From Bradyrhizobium canariense (GTDB lineage Bacteria > Pseudomonadota > Alphaproteobacteria > Rhizobiales > Xanthobacteraceae): a stretch of DNA of 64,000 nt. The translations under genes and the position numbers were made by a program. The notes under the pieces are model-generated. The model saw nothing but the letters and a program-made list of their open reading frames with translations. It was not told the origin of the DNA and ran no database searches. Of the stretch, positions 54,664-61,100 are shown piece by piece; the first letter of the stretch is position 1; each line of letters starts with the position of its first letter. The DNA lies in the NCBI RefSeq assembly GCF_018130465.1, contig NZ_JAFCKJ010000005.1, positions 310,001-374,000 on the forward strand, in the 5' to 3' direction.

Positions 54664-55007
54664 CCGAGTATGTCCTGCGCTTCATCGCCGGTGGCATCAT
54701 CGTCTCCGCTTTCGCGATCTTCGGCGATATGCTCAAACCCAAGAGCTTTGCGGGGCTGCTCGGCGCCGCACCGTCAGTCGCACTGGCGACGCTCGGCATC
54801 GCCGTCGTCCAGCACGGCCCGCAATATGCCGCGGCCGAAAGCTGGACGATGATCTATGGCGCGGTCGCGCTCGGCTGCTACAGCGTCGTCGTCTGTCATC
54901 TGCTGATCAGATACCGCGTGTCAGCGCTGGCCGCGACCGTCCTCGCTGTTGTCGCGTGGCTTGCGGTCGCCTTCGGCCTGCTCGCCGGCTTCGGAGGTGC
55001 GGCCTGA
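54660..55007 (+). CDS. DUF3147 membrane protein, first copy
   Basis: 115 residues, four membrane segments (FIAGGIIVSAFAIFGDML, LLGAAPSVALATLGIAV, IYGAVALGCYSVVVCHLL, VLAVVAWLAVAFGLLAG). DUF3147 pattern with GLLGAAPSVAL. GTG start inside the end of the phosphatase gene; stop overlaps the next start by one base (TGATG). Confidence 0.82.
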   Translation: MTEYVLRFIAGGIIVSAFAIFGDMLKPKSFAGLLGAAPSVALATLGIAVVQHGPQYAAAESWTMIYGAVALGCYSVVVCHLLIRYRVSALAATVLAVVAWLAVAFGLLAGFGGAA

Positions 55008-55495
55008 TGCCGGTCAAGCTGTCGCTCTCCGCGCTAAAGCAGACACGCTGGTACGAATACGGCATTCGTTTCCTGCTCGGTGGCCTCGCGACCGTGCTCA
55101 CGGGAGTTCTGGGAGCGCGCTTCGGCGTGTCCGTCGGCGGATTATTCCTTGCGCTTCCCGCCGTCTTCTGCGCGAGCGCCACGCTGGTCGAAAGCCATGA
55201 GCGGCGCACCAAGGAGAAGGCCGGCCTCAGCGGCACGCGCCGCGGGCAAGAGGCCGCCGCGCTCGACGCGGCTGGCGCCGCCTGGGGAAGCATCGGTCTC
55301 CTGGCATTCGCCGCCGTCTTTCATTTCACCGTGGCTGCGAGCGTTCCGGGCGCTTTCGCTGCCGCGTTGCTGGCCTGGGCCGTCGTTTCGGTGTTGGCCT
55401 GGTGGCTCAGGCGCAAGCTTCGCATCGTCTCCCGCAAACCGCACCGATCAGCCCATTCGCTATCGGCGAAAGGGTCTCCCCTTGCGAAGCGTTAG
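55007..55495 (+). CDS. DUF3147 membrane protein, second copy
   Basis: 162 residues. Similar layout: YGIRFLLGGLATVLTGVLG, VGGLFLALPAVFCASATLV, then a longer charged loop and two more segments (IGLLAFAAVFHFTVAAS, ALLAWAVVSVLAWWL), ending in a basic tail. The pair with the previous gene probably forms a heteromer in the inner membrane. Overlaps the convergent small gene at 55492 by four bases. Confidence 0.82.
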   Translation: MPVKLSLSALKQTRWYEYGIRFLLGGLATVLTGVLGARFGVSVGGLFLALPAVFCASATLVESHERRTKEKAGLSGTRRGQEAAALDAAGAAWGSIGLLAFAAVFHFTVAASVPGAFAAALLAWAVVSVLAWWLRRKLRIVSRKPHRSAHSLSAKGSPLAKR

Positions 55496-55659
55496 CCCGC
55501 TTTCGCATCCGTCGAAGGCTGCAATCTCGGCGGTTGAAGGCCCGGGCTGTTGGCCCAGCGCTCTACCTGCTCGATGACCTTCTGGTGGCTCGGGCGCACC
55601 GGTTTGGGCGCTTCGGCCTCTTCGGAGGATCTGCTGGGCAATTTGACTTCGTCCGTCAT
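55492..55659 (-). CDS. Small hydrophilic protein (55 aa)
   Basis: 55 residues with charged start and the ending VIEQVERWANSPGLQPPRLQ, a pattern shared with other short Bradyrhizobium proteins and loosely with 20560-20754. The ATG at 55659 is used. GGGAGAGACGTC precedes it. Convergent, overlapping the DUF3147 gene by four bases. Confidence 0.65.
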   Translation of the reverse strand: MTDEVKLPSRSSEEAEAPKPVRPSHQKVIEQVERWANSPGLQPPRLQPSTDAKAG

Positions 55660-55771
55660 GACGTCTCTCCCATTTGCCCGGATTATGCACCCGTCGCACC
55701 GCTTTGAAATTAACATAACTTATTGATTTCAATATATTTTTTGCTCACTTGGCGCCGTTGTCGAATCTTGT

Positions 55772-55796
55772 GGAACCGCAGCCCAATGAGTTTGTT
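55772..55796 (+). promoter_or_regulatory. Sigma EcfG-like promoter, one mismatch, covered by inverted repeat
   Basis: GGAAC (55772-55776), 16 bases, TGTT (55793-55796). The start of transcription would fall near 55803, inside the inverted repeat at 55785-55821. Confidence 0.5.
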
Positions 55797-55821
55797 GAGT
55801 GGACTGCTCAACTTACTCATT
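55785..55821. promoter_or_regulatory. Inverted repeat, probable operator or leader hairpin
   Basis: AATGAGTTTGTTGAG (55785-55799) and CTCAACTTACTCATT (55807-55821) are complementary except for two central bases; loop TGGACTG. It overlaps the -10 region and ends 14 bases before the start of a ribbon-helix-helix gene, which suggests autoregulation. Confidence 0.75.
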
Positions 55822-55835
55822 TTGGGTGATTGACC

Positions 55836-56084
55836 ATGAACGACCTTCGCGCCGAGCGGCTCCAGGTCATGCTGTCACCGGAAGAACTGGCCGCGGTGGA
55901 CGACTTCCGATTCAAACATCGCATGCCGACGCGAGCCGCGGCGGTACGCGAGCTCCTCAAGCTCGGACTGGCCGCCGCCGGGGTCGATGCCGGGGCTAAT
56001 ATCAAATCGAGCAGGTTCGGGGTTTTCGGGCGCGGCCCGGACGGCCACACGCACCCGAATTTGGAGCGCGACTCCGAGGATTAG
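55836..56084 (+). CDS. Ribbon-helix-helix-like DNA-binding protein
   Basis: 82 residues. LQVMLSPEELAAVDDFRFKH followed by RAAAVRELLKLGLAAAG has the beta-helix-helix pattern of Arc/MetJ-type repressors (strand RLQVML, then two helices). The C-terminal 35 residues are Gly- and acid-rich and not recognised. The inverted repeat in front is a likely operator. No toxin partner is seen beside it. Confidence 0.75.
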   Translation: MNDLRAERLQVMLSPEELAAVDDFRFKHRMPTRAAAVRELLKLGLAAAGVDAGANIKSSRFGVFGRGPDGHTHPNLERDSED

Positions 56085-56105
56085 TCCAGCCTTATGCTCA
56101 AGCAA

Positions 56106-56134
56106 ACGGCCCCGGCACAGAGTGCCAGGGCCGT
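56106..56134. terminator. Long GC-rich hairpin, probable terminator
   Basis: ACGGCCC...GGCAC (56106-56118) pairs with GTGCC...GGGCCGT (56122-56134), one internal mismatch, loop AGA. It lies 21 bases after the ribbon-helix-helix gene. Confidence 0.7.
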
Positions 56135-56221
56135 CCTTGGAGATGCTTCCGGATCACCGGGGGCATGACAACCGGAAGCAATCCCTCGACTCTTCGCGCG
56201 GGGATTCGTTCCTCGTGGAAA

Positions 56222-56428
56222 TTAGCCGCTCGGTGCGTCGCTGGAATCATCCGGCACCATGCCGGAGCCGGGTGTCTTGCTGTTGTCGTTCAGCTTGGGA
56301 TCGCGCGTGGCCTCACGAGAGGGCGAGCCCTTTGACTCCGACTTGTGCACGGTCTGCGCGCGCTGCTTGTCTCGCGGCTGCTGTTCACCGCGCTCATCTC
56401 TGATGATGCCTTGGTCGGAATGTGCCAT
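56222..56428 (-). CDS. Small hydrophilic hypothetical protein
   Basis: 68 residues, no hydrophobic core, rich in Asp, Arg, Ser, Lys (DQGIIRDERGEQQPRDKQRA, SREATRDPKLNDNSK). Probably disordered. An EcfG-like promoter with GGAAC-N16-CGTA lies 36 bases upstream (56464-56488). Family not recognised. Confidence 0.7.
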   Translation of the reverse strand: MAHSDQGIIRDERGEQQPRDKQRAQTVHKSESKGSPSREATRDPKLNDNSKTPGSGMVPDDSSDAPSG

Positions 56429-56463
56429 GATGTGCTCTCGCCTCGTTGCTGTCTCGAAGCGCT

Positions 56464-56488
56464 TACGCTCCGGAGCGTCGAAGGTTCC
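56464..56488 (-). promoter_or_regulatory. Sigma EcfG-like promoter, one mismatch
   Basis: Minus strand GGAAC, 16 bases, CGTA (consensus CGTT), upstream of the gene starting at 56428. Confidence 0.45.
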
Positions 56489-56511
56489 AGGCGCGCGAGA
56501 CGAGACTGCGG

Positions 56512-56643
56512 CTAACTGTGCACCGAGTGCACTGGGGCCGATGCATTTTCATGATGCACCTGCCGCACGGTCGTTACCGTGGCGAATGCGACCGACACGC
56601 CAAAGGCAAGAATGAGCGAAAAAAGAGCCAGACGTGGAGCCAT
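56512..56643 (-). CDS. Exported micropeptide (43 aa)
   Basis: 43 residues. AGGAGGAGG lies seven bases before the ATG, the strongest ribosome site in this block. Residues 1-21 form a signal peptide or membrane anchor (PRLALFSLILAFGVSVAFA); the short remainder has four histidines (VRQVHHENASAPVHSVHS). It is below the usual length cut-off for gene finding. No family recognised. Confidence 0.7.
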   Translation of the reverse strand: MAPRLALFSLILAFGVSVAFATVTTVRQVHHENASAPVHSVHS

Positions 56644-56779
56644 TGCAAGAACCTCCTCCTGGAATCGGAAAATCAACGCGATCGAACGTTACGAATGATC
56701 CTCAATTGGCCGCTTGCCGTCCGTGAGCGATCTCACACCCAGATTCACGAAAACACGCAGATTCACGAAAACAAGAGTG

Positions 56780-56974
56780 TCACGCATCCTGCTTTTGAGG
56801 GATGCGGGCCGAAACGGGCGGGACCTCGCCGTCGAGCCAATCCTGCTCGTTCGCGAGTGCCGTCCACGCGTTCGCCATACGCAAAAAACGATTGTGTGCC
56901 GGCTGTGCTTCGGCCCGCTCGGCGAGCTGAAGGCAGTTGTCGGCGTTATCCCTGAAGATCTCAGACTGTTTCAT
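56780..56974 (-). CDS. Small helical hypothetical protein
   Basis: About 64 residues. KQSEIFRDNADNCLQLAERA and FLRMANAWTALANEQDWLDG follow a pattern I know from short Bradyrhizobium proteins of unknown role. An ATG six bases further up (56980) is also possible. Neighbouring DUF4142 gene is divergent. Confidence 0.72.
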   Translation of the reverse strand: MKQSEIFRDNADNCLQLAERAEAQPAHNRFLRMANAWTALANEQDWLDGEVPPVSARIPQKQDA

Positions 56975-57069
56975 CAACATCAATTGGGGACGGAACCATC
57001 GCCTCGCAACCGCCCTTACCGGATCGTAACATCTGCGGAACTTCGCCCGTCCTCCGCCATTGGACATCC

Positions 57070-57579
57070 ATGCGGATTCTTCTCGCGATAGTCTTGGCGT
57101 TCATCAGCACTGCGGCGCTTGCCGACAGCGCCGGGGAGCGAAGGCCGGGCCGCACGCCGACCGCTACCGAGGTCCTCGGCGACCTCTACACCTTCAGCCG
57201 CTTCCAGCAGGGCCTGCTGGAGAGCACCGACCTGAAGGGCAATGCCGAGGTCAAGAACCTCGCCGCCCTGCGCGCCGAAGAGGCGGCCAAGCGCGACAAG
57301 GGCTTGAAGCAGATTCAGGAGGCGATCGGCAGCGAACCGCGCGCCGCCAAGACAACCCCGGCGAGCGCGAGCCTGGTCGAGCCCGAAACCTCGGACGGAC
57401 CGACTTTCGTCAAAAGCTTCTATGCCGCGCAGATTCCCGAGTATGAATCGGTGATCGACCTACTCGAACGCTATCTCAAGGCGCCCGACAATGCCGCGCT
57501 TGCAGCGTTCGCGCGCGAGCAGCTCCCGATGTTGCGCTCCCAGGTCAAGGACGCCGAGCGCACCATGGCGGACAAGTAG
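57070..57579 (+). CDS. DUF4142 exported protein, second copy
   Basis: 169 residues. Signal peptide (RILLAIVLAFISTAALA) and a helical body similar to 53379-53930 (FVKSFYAAQIPEYESVIDLLERYL, LAAFAREQLPMLRSQVKDAERTM). The first helix is replaced by a different sequence, so the copies are old. Two GGAAC elements lie upstream but neither has a good -10. Confidence 0.87.
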   Translation: MRILLAIVLAFISTAALADSAGERRPGRTPTATEVLGDLYTFSRFQQGLLESTDLKGNAEVKNLAALRAEEAAKRDKGLKQIQEAIGSEPRAAKTTPASASLVEPETSDGPTFVKSFYAAQIPEYESVIDLLERYLKAPDNAALAAFAREQLPMLRSQVKDAERTMADK

Positions 57580-57598
57580 CGGCGGACAAGTAGCCCGT

Positions 57599-57895
57599 TT
57601 ACTTGTCGTGCGGATGACTTTGCTGGCTCTCCGGCCGCACGGTGCGGTCGCTCTCCGGCATCCTGTCCCGGCCGGCATCCCCATTGTCATCCTTGCCGCC
57701 CGAACTCGATGTGCCGCTACCGCTGGGGTTCGACCGGGTCGACGTCCCCGTAGTCGGTGGATCCGCGCGTGGGGTGGCGGAGCTTGCGGCGGGATCGCCG
57801 GTTACGGCGCCGCGACCGCTGGGCGCGCCGCCCTGCGCGAACGCCGCTCCGGCCAACAACATCACGGTCCCGATGACGGCAAATCCTGCTTTCAT
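57599..57895 (-). CDS. Exported Ser/Gly/Pro-rich protein
   Basis: 98 residues. Signal peptide ending GAAFAQ, then low-complexity Ser/Thr/Gly/Pro sequence (SGRGAVTGDPAASSATP, NPSGSGTSSSGGKDDNG) ending HPHDK. No family. It has an exact sigma-EcfG promoter 26 bases upstream and is convergent with the DUF4142 gene. Confidence 0.78.
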   Translation of the reverse strand: MKAGFAVIGTVMLLAGAAFAQGGAPSGRGAVTGDPAASSATPRADPPTTGTSTRSNPSGSGTSSSGGKDDNGDAGRDRMPESDRTVRPESQQSHPHDK

Positions 57896-57921
57896 GTGCG
57901 CTCTCCCTGTACTTGCGGGCT

Positions 57922-57947
57922 AACGGCAGGCCGAGCCACTCCGTTCC
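57922..57947 (-). promoter_or_regulatory. Sigma EcfG promoter (exact consensus)
   Basis: Minus strand GGAAC (57947-57943), 17 bases, CGTT (57925-57922), 26 bases before the ATG at 57895. Confidence 0.78.
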
Positions 57948-58186
57948 GGAAAGGCGATGACCAAGTCCCTGAAAACAGGCCCATCGAACGCATCCTCCGG
58001 CCGGAAAAATATTGGAACCCGACGGAACCATTCCGACCGGTCGCGATTAAATCACTTGGGCTGAGCAAAGCAGGTTCCATTTCCCCGCGCCGCTACGTTG
58101 GCGCTTGATTTCGAATTTGGCTGACGCTCTATTTTGCTGAATCGCGTCTTGCCTGGGAATCGGTGGACGCCTGCGGGGGAATAATT

Positions 58187-61100
58187 ATGAGCGACCTCGA
58201 TCCCGGAGCTGCATCACGTTCCGGTCGTCGCGTTCCAAAGCCAAAAGCCAACGGCATGTCGGAGCCGGATTCCCGGGCGGAATTGCTGCTCGCCCTGCAG
58301 GCCATGCGCAACGGCGATTTCTCCGTACGCATGAGCGGCGATCATCTCGGCATCGACGGCAAGCTCGCCGACACTTTCAACGAAATCATTGCCGCCAATC
58401 AGCGCATGGCGCAGCAGCTCGAGCTGGTTGGCCAGGTGGTGGGCCGCGAGGGCAAGACGCGGCAGCGCGTGAAGTTCGGCCTCGCCTCCGGCTCCTGGGC
58501 CGACATGGAAGGCTCCGTCAACACGCTGATCGACGATTTGCTGTGGCCGACGCGCGAGGTGACACGCGCGGTCGCAGCCGTGGCGCAGGGCGACCTGCTC
58601 CAGACCGTCAAGCTCGACGTCGATGGTCGCCCCCTGCGCGGCGAATTCCTGCAGTCGGCGACCATCGTCAACACCATGATCAAGCAGCTCGGCGTGTTCA
58701 CCTCCGAGGTGACGCGCGTGGCGCGCGAGGTTGGCACCGAAGGCAAGCTCGGCGGCCAGGCCCAGGTGCCGGAAGTGACCGGCGTCTGGAAGGATCTGAC
58801 CGAGAGCGTCAACTCGATGGCGAACAACCTGACCAACCAGGTTCGGAACATCGCCGAGGTGACGATCGCAGTTGCGAACGGCGACCTCTCGAAGAAGATC
58901 ACGGTCGACGTCCGCGGCGAGATCCTTCAGCTCAAGGAAGCCATCAACACGATGGTGGACCAGCTCCGCTCCTTCGCCTCGGAAGTGACGCGCGTGGCGC
59001 GCGAGGTCGGCACCGACGGCAAACTTGGCGGCCAGGCCATCGTGCCAGGCGTCGCCGGCACGTGGAAGGATCTCACCGATAGCGTCAACGCGATGTGCGG
59101 CAACCTCACCGCACAGGTGCGCAACATCGCCAACGTCACCACCGCCGTGGCGCGCGGCGACCTGTCGCGCAAGATCACGGTGGACGTGCGCGGCGAGATC
59201 CTGGAGCTGAAGGACACCATCAACACCATGGTGGACCAGCTCAACTCGTTCGCCTCGGAAGTGACGCGCGTCGCGCGCGAGGTCGGCACCGAAGGCAAGC
59301 TCGGCGGCCAGGCCCAGGTGCCGGGCGTCGCCGGTACCTGGAAGGACCTCACCGACAACGTCAACTTCATGGCGTCGAACCTCACCGCGCAGGTCCGCAA
59401 CATCGCCGATGTCGCCACCGCCATCGCGAGCGGCGACCTCTCGAAGAAGATCACGGTGAACGTCTCGGGCGAAATCCTTCAATTGAAGGAAACGCTCAAC
59501 ACCATGGTCGATCAGCTCAACGCCTTCGCCGGCGAAGTCACGCGCGTCGCGCGCGAGGTCGGCACCGAAGGCCGACTCGGCGGCCAGGCCAACGTGCTCG
59601 GCGTCGCCGGCACCTGGAAGGATCTCACCGAGAGCGTCAACTCGATGGCCTCGAACCTGACCGCGCAGGTCCGCAACATCGCGGAGGTGACGACCGCGGT
59701 CGCGGGCGGGGATCTGTCGAAAAAGATCACCGTCGATGTCCGCGGCGAAATCCTGGAGCTGAAAGACACCATCAACACCATGGTGGACCAGCTCAACGCC
59801 TTTGCCGGCGAAGTCACGCGCGTCGCGCGCGAAGTCGGCACCGAAGGCAAGCTCGGCGGCCAGGCCCAGGTGCGCGGCGTCGCCGGCACCTGGAAGGATC
59901 TCACCGACAGCGTCAACTCGATGGCGTCGAACCTGACGGGCCAGGTCCGCAACATCGCCGAAGTCGCGACCGCCGTGGCCAAGGGCGATTTGTCGAAGAA
60001 GATCACCGTCAACGTATCCGGCGAAATCCTTCAGCTGAAGGAAACGCTCAACACCATGGTGGACCAGCTCAACGCCTTCGCCGGCGAAGTCACGCGCGTG
60101 GCGCGCGAGGTCGGCACCGAAGGCAAGCTCGGCGGCCAGGCCGAAGTGCCCGGCGTCGCCGGCACCTGGAAGGACCTCACCGACAGCGTCAACTCGATGG
60201 CGGGCAACCTCACCGCCCAGGTCCGTAACATCGCCGAAGTGGCGACCGCGATCGCCGGTGGCGACTTGTCCCGCAAGATCACGGTGGACGTGCGCGGCGA
60301 GATCCTTCAGCTCAAGGACACGCTGAACACGATGGTCGACCAGCTCAACCGCTTCGCGGGCGAGGTCACGCGCGTGGCGCGCGAGGTCGGCACGGAAGGC
60401 CGGCTCGGCGGCCAGGCCAACGTGCCCGGCGTCGCCGGCACCTGGAAGGACCTCACCGACAGCGTCAACTCGATGGCGGGCAACCTCACCGCCCAGGTCC
60501 GCAACATCGCCGAAGTGACCACCGCCGTGGCGCGCGGCGACCTCTCGCGCAAGATCACCGTCGACGTCCGTGGCGAGATTTTGGAGCTGAAGAATACCAT
60601 CAACACCATGGTGGACCAGCTCAACGGCTTTGCCGGTGAAGTCACGCGCGTCGCGCGCGAGGTCGGCACCGAAGGCAAGCTCGGCGGCCAGGCCGAGGTG
60701 CCCGGCGTCGCCGGCACCTGGAAGGATCTCACCGACAACGTCAACTTCATGGCCTCGAACCTCACCGCGCAGGTCCGCAACATCGCCGAGGTCGCGACCG
60801 CGATCGCCGGCGGCGACCTGTCGAAGAAGATCACGGTGGACGTGCGCGGCGAGATTCTGCTGCTCAAGGACACCTTGAACACCATGGTCGAGCAGCTCCG
60901 CTCCTTCGCCGCCGAAGTGACGCGCGTCGCACGCGAGGTCGGCACCGAGGGCCGGCTCGGCGGCCAGGCCGTCGTGCCCGGCGTCGGCGGCACCTGGAAG
61001 GACCTCACCGACAACGTCAACCTCCTGGCCGCGAACCTCACCACCCAGGTCCGCAACATCGCCGAAGTCACCACCGCCGTCGCGCGCGGCGACTTGTCCC

